Shown here one piece after another: positions 6,131 to 14,796 of a stretch of DNA of 16,040 nucleotides. The notes beneath the pieces were generated by a model that saw only the letters and a program-made list of their open reading frames with translations, had not been told where the DNA came from and did not search any database. The position numbers and the translations under genes were made by a program. The stretch is taken from assembly GCA_035525055.1 (NCBI GenBank), contig DATLEZ010000070.1:1-16040 (forward strand), written 5' to 3'. Numbering within the stretch: the first letter of the stretch is position 1; each line of letters opens with the position of its first letter. The DNA comes from DATEEG01 sp035525055 (lineage in GTDB: Bacteria > Actinomycetota > Acidimicrobiia > Spongiisociales > ZC4RG35).

Positions 6131-9100
6131 ATGTTGTCGATCGGAAAGCTGTCGGCGGCGTCGGTGGACTACTACACCGACCAGCTTTCCCACTCGGTAG
6201 GCGAGGACGTCCCCGTGCTGCGCGACGAGAGGTCGAATGGCAGGGTGGACTACTACACCGACCAACGAGCGCCAGCGCGGTGGATGGGGTCTGGTCTCGG
6301 GGCGGCTGGCGTCGATGCTGAGTCCCCGGTCACCAAGGAGGCCTTCGCTCAGCTGATAGGTCACGAGACGCTGTCGGGTGAGTCGATGACCCGGGCCCGG
6401 GCAGCGCATGGCTGCGTGGCTGGGTTCGACCACACCCTGTCTGCTCCCAAATCGGTGTCCCTGCTCTACGCCTTCGGGGATAGTCAGATGCGAGAGCAGG
6501 TCCGCGAGGCTCATCTGGAGGCGGTTAAGGAGGCAGTCGACTACATGGAGACTCACTGCGCCCAAGCGAGAGTGAGCTCCCGGTGGCGAGACGACCGGGG
6601 GTGGCATACCTCCACGCGAAACGTGGACTCCGACGGATGGGTGGCGGCGGCGTTCGATCACTACGCGTCTCGGGCCAATGACCCACAGCTTCACACCCAT
6701 GTGGTGGTGATCAATCGGGTCCACGCCGACGACGGGTGGCGAGCCCTCGACGCCAGACGCAACTACCTGCACGCCAAGGCCGGCGGCATCGTCTACGAAA
6801 CGGTGTTGCGGGACGGGCTCACCCGTCGGCTCGGCGTCTCGTGGGGACCGGTGGTGAACGGGATCGCCGACATCGAAGGCTTCTCCCCGGAGCTGCTGGA
6901 GCACTTCTCTTCGAGACGTGCGGAGATTCTCCAAGCCGCCGAGGCTTATGCCGCTCGAACCGGCGGTCGGATCCACGCCAGGATGCTGCAGAAGTTCACA
7001 TTGGAGACCCGCCAGCCGAAACAGCATCCTCGAGGTGAGGCTCCGGTCACCCAGGAGATGCGTGACTACGGAGTCGGCCCGGATGTAGTGGCTCATTGGC
7101 AGCGACGAGCGTCGGAGGCGCCACAAGAGCCGGCTCAGGTCGTCCGAGCAGTCGTGGGCGAGGGACGGCACGGATTCCGTCCCAGTCCTGGAAGCATGAC
7201 CGATTCTGCGGAGTGGATCGTGGTCGAAGCCACCGACTCCCAGCCCGTGTTCACGAGGCGCGATCTCCTGCCCCATGTCTCTGCATGGTTCCCCGAAGGC
7301 TCAACATCCGCAGACCTCGCCGACGCCGCCAACCGGGTCCTTGAAGCGGCAGTGGCTCGTGGGGAGGCCATCCCACTCACAGCCCGCATGCCTGGCGGAA
7401 GGTGGTGGCTGTCGGACGACGCCCTGTTCACCACCCGGACACAGCTGGATCGGGAACGAACAGTCCTCTATGCCGTACACGACCCGAGCCCTGTCCGGGT
7501 TGATCCTGCCGTTCTGGACCAGGCGGTCAAGCTCCGGGAGCTGACCTCGGAACAAGGGTTGGCAATGAAACGCCTCGCCGACATGGACGGGCGGCTCGTG
7601 GCGGTGGCCGGTTCGGGCGGCTCGGGGAAGACCTATGCGATCGGCGCCTACGCGGACGCCGCCCAATCCGCTGGTTATCACGTCATCGGAGTATCGACCA
7701 CGGCCAGCGCTGCACACAGGCTCTCTCAAGATCTCGGCGAGGGTTGGATCGGGACCATCGCCCTGCTCACCCACCATCTCGACCAGCGAGGCGAGACCCT
7801 GCCCTCGGGATCAGTGGTCGTATGCGATGAAGCGTCCATGGTGTCTACCAAGGACCTCGCGAGTCTCGTCGAGCTGGTCGGAGCCGCTGATGGCAAGCTG
7901 ATTCTCCTCGGCGATCCGCACCAGCTGCCCTCGATCGACTCCGGTGGGCTCTTCCATCGGATCGTCGCCGACGGCCACGGGGTCGTCACCGACCTCGCAG
8001 AAGTGAACCAACGCCAGGATCACCAGCTCGACCGGGAGGCGCTCCACCAACTCCGAACTGGAAACACCGACCGGGCCGTGTTCGATTACTCCGAAGCGGG
8101 CCGAGTCCACATCGGCCACGACCGTATGAACACCATGACCGACCTGGTCGACGCCTGGTGGGCCGACACCCGAGCCCGTGGAGTTGACACGGTTCGGATG
8201 CTGGCCGGCGGCCGCTCTGACGTCAATATGCTCAACCATCTCGCCCGAGCGCGGATGGAATCCGAAGGCCTCGTGGTCGGACCCGTGTTGGAGACCCGGG
8301 CCGGGCTCGAGTTCCAGGCCGGAGACCGGATCGTGGTGAGGGCCAACTGGTACGCCCACGCCGACCTTCGCAACGGACAGACCGGAACGATCTCCCACGT
8401 CGACCCCGAGTCCGGTCAGCTCACCTTCAGACGTGACCACGACTGGGTTGAAGTGGTACTGCCAAGAAGGTATGTCGAACAGAGTGTCGACTACGGATAC
8501 GCCCAGACGATCCATACTGCACAGGGCCACACCTTCGGCCGGGTCCATGTCTATGTCGACCAGATGACGACCGCCGAGCATGGCTACACGGGCCTATCCC
8601 GCGCTACCGGCGAAACCCATATCTGGATGGCCGACATGCCAGGACCACTGGGCGACTGCGGCCAGCTTCATTGTCGACCCGCAGTCGAGAACCAAATCGA
8701 CACCCTCGTCCGCCAACTCTCCAACAGCTGCGTTCGGCCCGCGGCCACTGAATCTCCCTTAGCGAGCGAGACCATGACCGACCGCGAGTTGCTCGATCGA
8801 CGCGACGCGCTTGCAGAATCATTCATGGATAGCCCGCTTGACGAGCCGGCTCCCGACATCGAGGCCCTAGACCAGGCGATCACCGAAACCCGAGCCACGG
8901 TCGAAGACCTCGGCACGTCAGGAGCCCGAGCCCAGCTCGACCTTCTTCTGCGAGAGCGAGACGACGCGCTGGAGGTGGTGAAGCAGCGGGACCACTGGAT
9001 CGACGAGCACAGCCATGTGTTCGACGAGTACATGGACGTGCGCGACGAGATCGACAGACGAGTCGTCGCCCGAACGGTCCTCTGGCAGATCAACCCACCC

Positions 9101-9307
9101 GACGATGTTCTCGCACAGATTGGATCCCGGGCCGAGTCTCCCGATCCGCAGGCCTGGGACGCTGCTGTGGGCGTCTACGCCAGAGCACGACTGGAAGTAG
9201 GACCCGATGAAGACCTCCTCGATCCCGCACCGGTTACCAGGAAGTGGAGGGACATGTTCCTCGAACCCATCGAAACGTCCGCACCAACTCTGAAGCTCAC
9301 CGGATGA
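6131..9307 (+). CDS. MobF (TrwC/TraI-type) conjugative relaxase-helicase
   Basis: This protein of 1,058 residues should nick the element's oriT, bind the 5' end covalently and unwind the strand for transfer. The N-terminal TrwC-type relaxase domain has paired tyrosines at 14-15 and again at 41-42 (both VDYYTDQ). Its histidine triad is H177, H188 and H190 (FDH...QLHTHVVV), with the 11-residue spacing also seen in TraI. The helicase half has Walker A GSGGSGKT (494-501), Walker B CDEAS (D566, E567) and a C-terminal UvrD-like block (QTIHTAQGHTFGRV, then TGLSRATG). The ATG at 6131, with GGAG 6 nt upstream, gives the usual MLSIGKL start; a GTG at 6128 adds one residue. No coupling protein or secretion genes follow, so it must use a helper channel. 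The large open frames antisense to it are shadows. Confidence 0.93.
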   Translation: MLSIGKLSAASVDYYTDQLSHSVGEDVPVLRDERSNGRVDYYTDQRAPARWMGSGLGAAGVDAESPVTKEAFAQLIGHETLSGESMTRARAAHGCVAGFDHTLSAPKSVSLLYAFGDSQMREQVREAHLEAVKEAVDYMETHCAQARVSSRWRDDRGWHTSTRNVDSDGWVAAAFDHYASRANDPQLHTHVVVINRVHADDGWRALDARRNYLHAKAGGIVYETVLRDGLTRRLGVSWGPVVNGIADIEGFSPELLEHFSSRRAEILQAAEAYAARTGGRIHARMLQKFTLETRQPKQHPRGEAPVTQEMRDYGVGPDVVAHWQRRASEAPQEPAQVVRAVVGEGRHGFRPSPGSMTDSAEWIVVEATDSQPVFTRRDLLPHVSAWFPEGSTSADLADAANRVLEAAVARGEAIPLTARMPGGRWWLSDDALFTTRTQLDRERTVLYAVHDPSPVRVDPAVLDQAVKLRELTSEQGLAMKRLADMDGRLVAVAGSGGSGKTYAIGAYADAAQSAGYHVIGVSTTASAAHRLSQDLGEGWIGTIALLTHHLDQRGETLPSGSVVVCDEASMVSTKDLASLVELVGAADGKLILLGDPHQLPSIDSGGLFHRIVADGHGVVTDLAEVNQRQDHQLDREALHQLRTGNTDRAVFDYSEAGRVHIGHDRMNTMTDLVDAWWADTRARGVDTVRMLAGGRSDVNMLNHLARARMESEGLVVGPVLETRAGLEFQAGDRIVVRANWYAHADLRNGQTGTISHVDPESGQLTFRRDHDWVEVVLPRRYVEQSVDYGYAQTIHTAQGHTFGRVHVYVDQMTTAEHGYTGLSRATGETHIWMADMPGPLGDCGQLHCRPAVENQIDTLVRQLSNSCVRPAATESPLASETMTDRELLDRRDALAESFMDSPLDEPAPDIEALDQAITETRATVEDLGTSGARAQLDLLLRERDDALEVVKQRDHWIDEHSHVFDEYMDVRDEIDRRVVARTVLWQINPPDDVLAQIGSRAESPDPQAWDAAVGVYARARLEVGPDEDLLDPAPVTRKWRDMFLEPIETSAPTLKLTG

Positions 9308-9321
9308 TTCCTGAGGCGCCA

Positions 9322-9360
9322 CAAGTTATCTTGCAGAACGCGACGCGACAAGGTAACTTG
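9322..9360. promoter_or_regulatory. Paired palindromic operator over the first RBS
   Basis: CAAGTTATCTTG (9322-9333) and CAAGGTAACTTG (9349-9360) are two near-palindromic 12-mers of the form CAAGnTAnCTTG, 27 bp apart start to start. They are also imperfect inverted repeats of each other (11 of 12). The second covers the AAGG ribosome site and touches the GTG start of the next gene, so a bound repressor would block the operon. The natural candidate for the binding protein is the HTH-like product of 9591-9866. Confidence 0.6.
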
Positions 9361-9587
9361 TGACCGAACCGCGAATCGTCGACAGTGCGAGAAAGCACGG
9401 TGTCAGCGATGAAATCATCTACCACGCCTTCAACAATCCGATCCTCGTCGAAGACCTCGACGAACGGATGACGATGTTCATCGGACCCGACCGGGCTGGC
9501 AACCTCTACGAGATCGGCGTCCTCGGAACCGACGAGGGACCGGTCGTAATCCATGCGATGAAGGCCCGCCCCAAGTATGCGAGGTGA
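9360..9587 (+). CDS. Small BrnT-like protein, putative toxin of a toxin-antitoxin-like pair
   Basis: A protein of 75 residues starting at GTG, with AAGG 6 nt upstream. The pattern DSARKHGVSDEIIYHAFNNP, then IGPDRAGNLYEIGV, then a C-terminal VVIHAMKARPKY resembles the K-H-G-V ... N-P ... I-G ... A-R layout of BrnT-type RNase toxins, although it is shorter and the match is by eye only. From memory, small proteins of this type occur next to an HTH-like partner in other actinobacteria. It is the first gene of a three-gene operon, 3 nt before the next start, behind the paired palindromes. It could instead be a regulator or adaptor for the large NACHT protein. No membrane segment or signal peptide is seen. 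Confidence 0.7.
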   Translation: MTEPRIVDSARKHGVSDEIIYHAFNNPILVEDLDERMTMFIGPDRAGNLYEIGVLGTDEGPVVIHAMKARPKYAR

Positions 9588-9590
9588 TAG

Positions 9591-9866
9591 ATGCCACGAA
9601 CCATTGACGAGATCATCAACCAGGCCGAGGAGCTAGCCGCGCGATTCGAGGATCACGAGCCAGGCGCCAACGACGTCAAGGACGCGAGTGCCCTCCGCGA
9701 GCTGCGCCAAGCTTTCCTCGCCAGAGCCGAAGCCGAACAACGCGTCACCGACGCGGTCGAGAAGGCTCGTGGCGACGGGCACTCTTGGACGTCGATCGGC
9801 GCCATGATCGGCACATCCGGCGAGGCGGCCAGGCAGAGATTCGGTCAGAGGTCTCCCAGGCCGTAG
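9591..9866 (+). CDS. Small HTH-like protein, putative antitoxin or regulator
   Basis: A protein of 91 residues. The first two thirds are charged and helical (DEIINQAEELAARFEDHEPG, then ALRELRQAFLARAEAEQRV). The end carries a helix-turn-helix-like block, GHSWTSIGAMIGTSGEAARQ, of the sigma-region-4/resolvase style used to bind DNA. Its ATG lies 3 nt past the upstream stop, and its TAG stop overlaps the GTG of the NACHT gene by one base (TAGTG), so all three genes should be translationally coupled. It is the likely binder of the palindromes at 9322-9360, giving autoregulation as in type II toxin-antitoxin pairs; that is inference. A DNA-binding role for the last 25 residues is fairly likely. Confidence 0.75.
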   Translation: MPRTIDEIINQAEELAARFEDHEPGANDVKDASALRELRQAFLARAEAEQRVTDAVEKARGDGHSWTSIGAMIGTSGEAARQRFGQRSPRP

Positions 9867-12800
9867 TGACAGGCACGCCGAGCTCTGATGAGTCGCCGTT
9901 CGGCCGAGTAGCTACTCGGCTCTGCCAACTACGGCGGGACGCCGGCGAAACGGATCTCGAGATCCCGTTGGATCACGAGGGTTTCCTTGATGCTTCCGTA
10001 GCTCTTTCCGATTCGTCAACCCAACTGATACCAGGGGCATTGGTTGACCCGAAGCTCGTCGTCGACGCGGGAGCGCTCGTTCTCTTAGGGGAACCGGGGA
10101 TTGGGAAGAGCACGACCTTCAGGTCGATTTTGGAGGGTGTTGATGCCGAAATCGCTTGGGTTGACGGCGCGGAGTTGACCGACTCGACGTTTGAGGATCG
10201 CATCGGGAGACATCTAGCGGGCCTACCACAGCGAGGAGACGACTCGGCGGGAAATGGTCGATTGGTAGTGGTGATCGATCAGCTTGATGAGAGTCAAGAC
10301 ATTGGATCGATCGCTGGGCTTCTCAGACAGGCCCTTGAGGGGAGGGCCGTATCCGAACTCCACGTGCTTATTGGCTGTCGGACCGCCGATTTCCGGCCCA
10401 CCATTACGAAAGCTCTGAAGTCCTCCGGTCTTGAGGTACACCTCGCCGACCTGGCTCCGCTCACCAGAGAACAGGCGGAAGACCTGGCGAACAATGTCCC
10501 GGGTGTAAGCGGCGATGAGCTAGTCACCACCGCCGTGGAGGTTGGGGCGGGAGTCCTCGCCAGCGTGCCATTGACCCTGTCGATGTTGGTTCGGACTTAC
10601 TTAAGGCACGGCCGCCTGGAGCCCAATCCCACTGCCCTATTTGCGGACGGAGTCAGGCAACTTGCAGACGAACCGAACGATTCGCGTCGGGGCGCGTTCG
10701 AGAACACCACTGAGCAGAGAGTTGCGGTAGCGGAGAGGGTAGCCGCCCGCCTGCTTCTCTCTGCGCGACGGACATTGTGGCGCGGGGCTGCCCTTGAGGC
10801 CGGTCCCTTGGACCTCAATGTGGAGTCCCTCGTCGGCGGTCAGGAAGTCCTACCAAACGGCTCGACCGTTGACGTGACGAATTCGTTGCTCGGCGAGGCT
10901 CTTGGAACAGCCCTCTTTACGGGTCGCGGAGGAATCAGGCTTGGGTTCCGCCATAGTTCGATTGCTGCATATCTGGCTGCCTCGCATCTCTTGAACCGAG
11001 GCATACCGCGCCGCCAGCTTGAGTCTCTGTTTCTGGTGGCAGGACTCGAGGCCGGTCGAACGACGATTCCTACGCTGCTCCGAGAGACCGCTGCTTGGCT
11101 CGTTACGTTGGATCCAAATGCCGCCGAGTGGCTTGTGGTAGCTGACCCAGAGAGCCTTTCTGCACACAGCCACATCGTGGACTCTGGATCCACCCGTGCT
11201 CTCCTCGTGGAATCTCTCCTGAACCGAGCAGGCGAGGTGGAACTTAGCGACGTGAGGTGGGTTCGGAGCCCTCGACGGTTGTGGCACGAAGGCTTAACCG
11301 AACAGCTGCGAGCGGTCTTCGATGGCATGGGCGACGGAGAACCGACTGATTGGTCCGAGAACGCTCGGATCCGACTCGCCGTACGACTCGCCAGGGAAAC
11401 GTCAACCCGGGGTCTCTCCGACCAACTGCTTCGACTTGCTGAGAATGCTTCGTGGAATCCGTACGTGAGACAACTGGCCGCACTCGCCGCATTCGAGACG
11501 GATGCGTCCGCATCAGTGGCTCGGCTTCAGGGTGTCCTTAGTCAACTCTCCGATGTTGTTTACGCGTCGGAGGTGGATCCAGACGACGAACTGCGGGGAT
11601 CGTTGCTGTCGATGTTGTGGCCGCGGTATTTGTCCGTACAGGCCCTGATTCGGTGGCTCCGACCTCGGCGGGACTCGAATCTCATCGGTTCGTATTGGAG
11701 GTTCGAACGCACATTTCCCGAGGAGTTGGACGAAGAGGATCTGCCTTTCGTGCTCGAGTGGGCTCACAGGATCTCGTCGAAGGCAACAGGCGAGACCGTG
11801 GGTACACAAACCGACGACCCAAGTGGTCGGCAGTCTGAGCGTAGAGGCAGGTCCAGGCGTCTTGAGGAAGGACTCCTTGAAGCCATTCTGGATCGAGTGC
11901 TTTCAGGCCCAACTGCGCTGGACTTGATCCCGAGGGTGGCAACACTTCTCCTCCCGATTCTCAGGGACTACGAGAGCGTGCCCTATCCGCGGCCAATTGA
12001 TCTCGTGGACGACACAGGTTCGGAGCCAGAGTCCAGTCGAATTTTGCGCCGCTCGTTGGCTTTGGAGCTGCTCAAGCTCGCAACAGCTGACGACGCTCGA
12101 TCGAGGGCGGATCCTTGGACGATCATCAACGGCTGGGAGAGGAGGACTGGCACCTGGCTGGCGGAGACAGACGATGGTGAGCGAGCGGGCCGGTCCAAAC
12201 TGTTGTCATCCGAAGACTTCGAGTGGGTCTATCAGGAGGCGGGTCAGGCACGACTAGATCCTGAGTTGAGGGAAATGCTCAGCCAGCTCGCAGTCGTTTT
12301 ATTCGATGTCAGTGACGGTTCAGCAGTGGATTTGGCTTACAGCGACCAGACCCATCCAGTGTGGGAGCAACTCAGACACTGGTTCGAACCAGTTGAACTG
12401 AACAGCGAGCGCGCCCAGCGGCTTAGGAAGTTGCATCGCCAATCCGAGCGTGAGCATTTCCCGCATCCTGATGCAGGCGAATTCGTCGACAGCCAACGCT
12501 TGCGCCTAACAGAAGCCCGCAACGGGGATACTGCAGCCTTCTGGCAACTTCTGTGGAATCTTCAATTCCCACCAGACACTCTGCAAGGAACGATCCGACT
12601 TGACGATGACGTCCTCTCCTTTCCGGGAATGGCCGTCTTCTCTGACGACGATGCTGTCGATGACCTCAAGGCGGCAGCACTTCACTTCCTGCATGGGGAA
12701 ACGGACCACCGAGATGAGTGGCTCGGAACAACACGGTATGACAAGCGAGCGTGGGCCGGCTACCTGGCATTTGCACTACTCGCACGCCAAGACGAATTAG

Positions 12801-14422
12801 GTCAGGTCCACGATGCCGCGTGGGCGGACTGGGTTGGCGCTTTGGTCTGGTTCTCGGCGGTGCCTGTAAACGCCGGTGATGAGGACATGAAGCAACTCCT
12901 CCTAAGGAACGCAGCGTCGTTTGCCGCTGAGGAACTCGGTCAGGCAGCGGCTCGGTATCTACGAGGCGAACTTGCCCGTGGACGGCTTGCCTCAGAGGTA
13001 CGACTGATTAACCCGGGTTGGGCCGAGCAGCTGACACAGGTCTGGCGTGGATTGCTCGGTGAACTCAACGACGCCCTGACAAGTCAGGCCTTCATTACCG
13101 AGCGAGGTGATGATGACCCGGCGCCCGACGTCGTCCAGCTGCCCCCAGCAGACGAGGCGCGCAGTCACGCTCTGTCGATCTGGGAGGACATGCTCGAAGC
13201 CTTGTTGCAGGTGGACGCGCAGGCAGCAAATACAGTGGTAGGGCATCTCGCGGACATTGGACTCGGCGAGAACCACCGGATTCTGGCCGTCCGCTCAGCG
13301 CTCGTCCTATTAATCATCGACGCGCGCCGTTGGTGGAATGAGGTGCATGAAAAGGCCCGGCAAGACTCAAGGTTTGGTCGCGACTTGGCCATGGCGGTGG
13401 CCGGTTCGTATCGATATCAGCCTCTTAAGTTTGACGAACGACAACTGGGTGATGTGTACCGCTGGCTCAGTGAACTGTTTCCGCCATCGGAAGACCCCGA
13501 TCGCATTCGTCAGGGCGCTCACTTCGTGGGCGCCGAGGAGTCGGCGCGTGACTGGAGAGACGCCGTACTCAGACAGCTGTCCGAACGAGCGGAGGAGAGT
13601 GGAGAAGCGGTGCTCGAGCTCGCTCGCCTGGATTCCGAGTTTCCTGAACGATTGCTGATCAAGTCGAACCTCCTCCGGGCTCGGGCGCTGGCTGGCGAAT
13701 CAGCGTGGGATCCTCCACCGCCGGACGAACTTGCGAGGCTTCTCGACGAAGATCGTCGACGGCTTGTACGGTCCAACGCGGAACTTGCCGACGTTGTTCT
13801 GGAGATACTCCAAGATCTCGGGAGATCCGTTCCTGACCATGGAGATCTGCTCTGGGATCGTGTTCCGAGACATCATTCATCCACGGGTCAGGCGATCTGG
13901 CTACCGAAGACTGAGGCGAGCATTTCGGCATTTCTCACCAACGAGCTTCGCCATCGCCTGATCCGTCATGAGGTAGTTGTGAATCGTGAAGTCCTCGTAC
14001 GCCAGACCGACGTATACGGTGCGGGTGACCGGACGGACATCCTTGTCGAAGCCACAGCAAGAATCTCTTCCGGGCAGATGACCCACCCCAACCGTGTGGC
14101 TGCTGTGCTTGAAGTAAAGGGCGCGTGGAACCGTGACGTTGCAACGGCACAAAGGGAACAGCTCGCGAACCGCTATCTCTCTGAGGCCGGTACGGATCAA
14201 GGCGTCTATGTCGTGGCTTGGTTCCCAATGCGCCAATGGACGGATGTCGGTGACGACAGACGTAGCCGGGTTCCGAAAGTGGACGCCGAAGTTCTCCTAC
14301 AGCAACTCGAGCAGCAGTCCGTGGAGATTTGGACCGACCTTCAAGTTGTGACTCGGCCGTTTGTGATCTCCATTCCTCGGTCCAGCCCGGCAGCCGACCT
14401 GGAGGGCGGGATCTCGGCATGA
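9866..14422 (+). CDS. Giant NACHT (STAND) NTPase with C-terminal PD-(D/E)XK-type nuclease
   Basis: The GTG at 9866 overlaps the previous stop and gives 1,518 residues; a longer frame from 9785 runs inside the upstream gene. After about 60 residues comes a NACHT module: Walker A GEPGIGKST (75-83), an acidic Walker B VVVIDQLDES (134-143), a sensor arginine in LIGCRT (R172), a VPLTL motif, and the FRHSSIAAYLAA block (361-372) typical of the NACHT helical part. About 950 residues of helical repeat-like sequence follow. Near the C-terminus, TDILVE (D1391) and LEVKG (E1416, K1418) with a downstream QL form a D...ExK nuclease core. Such proteins oligomerise on sensing a trigger and switch on an effector. 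An anti-phage or plasmid role is inferred from the architecture and the mobile location. In described Avs proteins the effector is N-terminal, so the order here is unusual. Confidence 0.85.
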   Translation: MTGTPSSDESPFGRVATRLCQLRRDAGETDLEIPLDHEGFLDASVALSDSSTQLIPGALVDPKLVVDAGALVLLGEPGIGKSTTFRSILEGVDAEIAWVDGAELTDSTFEDRIGRHLAGLPQRGDDSAGNGRLVVVIDQLDESQDIGSIAGLLRQALEGRAVSELHVLIGCRTADFRPTITKALKSSGLEVHLADLAPLTREQAEDLANNVPGVSGDELVTTAVEVGAGVLASVPLTLSMLVRTYLRHGRLEPNPTALFADGVRQLADEPNDSRRGAFENTTEQRVAVAERVAARLLLSARRTLWRGAALEAGPLDLNVESLVGGQEVLPNGSTVDVTNSLLGEALGTALFTGRGGIRLGFRHSSIAAYLAASHLLNRGIPRRQLESLFLVAGLEAGRTTIPTLLRETAAWLVTLDPNAAEWLVVADPESLSAHSHIVDSGSTRALLVESLLNRAGEVELSDVRWVRSPRRLWHEGLTEQLRAVFDGMGDGEPTDWSENARIRLAVRLARETSTRGLSDQLLRLAENASWNPYVRQLAALAAFETDASASVARLQGVLSQLSDVVYASEVDPDDELRGSLLSMLWPRYLSVQALIRWLRPRRDSNLIGSYWRFERTFPEELDEEDLPFVLEWAHRISSKATGETVGTQTDDPSGRQSERRGRSRRLEEGLLEAILDRVLSGPTALDLIPRVATLLLPILRDYESVPYPRPIDLVDDTGSEPESSRILRRSLALELLKLATADDARSRADPWTIINGWERRTGTWLAETDDGERAGRSKLLSSEDFEWVYQEAGQARLDPELREMLSQLAVVLFDVSDGSAVDLAYSDQTHPVWEQLRHWFEPVELNSERAQRLRKLHRQSEREHFPHPDAGEFVDSQRLRLTEARNGDTAAFWQLLWNLQFPPDTLQGTIRLDDDVLSFPGMAVFSDDDAVDDLKAAALHFLHGETDHRDEWLGTTRYDKRAWAGYLAFALLARQDELGQVHDAAWADWVGALVWFSAVPVNAGDEDMKQLLLRNAASFAAEELGQAAARYLRGELARGRLASEVRLINPGWAEQLTQVWRGLLGELNDALTSQAFITERGDDDPAPDVVQLPPADEARSHALSIWEDMLEALLQVDAQAANTVVGHLADIGLGENHRILAVRSALVLLIIDARRWWNEVHEKARQDSRFGRDLAMAVAGSYRYQPLKFDERQLGDVYRWLSELFPPSEDPDRIRQGAHFVGAEESARDWRDAVLRQLSERAEESGEAVLELARLDSEFPERLLIKSNLLRARALAGESAWDPPPPDELARLLDEDRRRLVRSNAELADVVLEILQDLGRSVPDHGDLLWDRVPRHHSSTGQAIWLPKTEASISAFLTNELRHRLIRHEVVVNREVLVRQTDVYGAGDRTDILVEATARISSGQMTHPNRVAAVLEVKGAWNRDVATAQREQLANRYLSEAGTDQGVYVVAWFPMRQWTDVGDDRRSRVPKVDAEVLLQQLEQQSVEIWTDLQVVTRPFVISIPRSSPAADLEGGISA

Positions 14423-14472
14423 GGATCGTCCCGTCAACACCGCATCGCATATCCCCACCACGATCCCAGCAC

Positions 14473-14488
14473 ACCGGGCATGTCCGGT
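14473..14488. terminator. Hairpin between convergent NACHT and HTH genes
   Basis: ACCGG and CCGGT form a five-pair stem around GCATGT, followed on the plus strand by TTTCTC. It lies 51 nt past the NACHT stop, in the 121-bp gap between convergent genes. A perfect 10-bp palindrome, CGAGTACTCG, lies further on near 14507. The stem is weak. Confidence 0.3.
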
Positions 14489-14543
14489 TTCTCACGGGCC
14501 GAATACCGAGTACTCGCCTGATCCCAGTCGGTGCCCCAACGAT

Positions 14544-14795
14544 CTACGGCGACGCTTGGCCGTCATCCTCCGGCTCGTATCTGTTCTCGACCAGCCACTG
14601 GAAGATCTCATGGCGGAGGAACTTGAACTTGCGAGCGCCGGGCGCCCGGTGCGAGGGGATGACTCCCTCCCGAGCCCAAATTCGGACAATCTGGTCGGAC
14701 GTTGACAGCAGCTCGGCCAGCTGCTGGCTGTCCATCACCGGCGGCACGTCTGGGTACCACTTTTCATAGGTGATCTCCGGGTTCTCCTCGGTCAT
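14544..14795 (-). CDS. HTH_17/excisionase-like protein, second of a tandem pair
   Basis: A protein of 83 residues from the ATG at 14795 (MTEENPEITYEK), with AGGTG just upstream. An alternative ATG at 14810 adds five residues and overlaps the upstream gene. The core is VMDSQQLAELLSTSDQIVRI, WAREGVIPSHR, FKFLRHEIFQWLVENR: a MerR/HTH_17 fold with a wing that reads a short DNA site. It lies 1 nt after the stop of the upstream gene, so the two are co-translated. The two proteins match along their cores (AEL...VR...G.hP..R....F.F.R.E...L..NR) and are clearly paralogous. It could be a directionality factor, a regulator of the element or of the NACHT operon, or half of a heterodimer; the sequence does not decide. 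Confidence 0.78.
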   Translation of the reverse strand: MTEENPEITYEKWYPDVPPVMDSQQLAELLSTSDQIVRIWAREGVIPSHRAPGARKFKFLRHEIFQWLVENRYEPEDDGQASP

Positions 14796-14796
14796 G

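Noticed and set aside
6008..7276. A 422-residue open frame on the minus strand
   Set aside because: It is fully antisense to the relaxase domain with its clear HUH and tyrosine motifs, and shows no recognisable domain.
9785..9865. Upstream extension of the NACHT protein by 27 residues
   Set aside because: It lies wholly inside the HTH-like gene in another frame; the GTG at 9866 overlapping its stop is the natural start.
13935..14495. A 186-residue minus-strand frame at the NACHT 3' end
   Set aside because: It is antisense to the nuclease-like domain and has a composition typical of a shadow frame.
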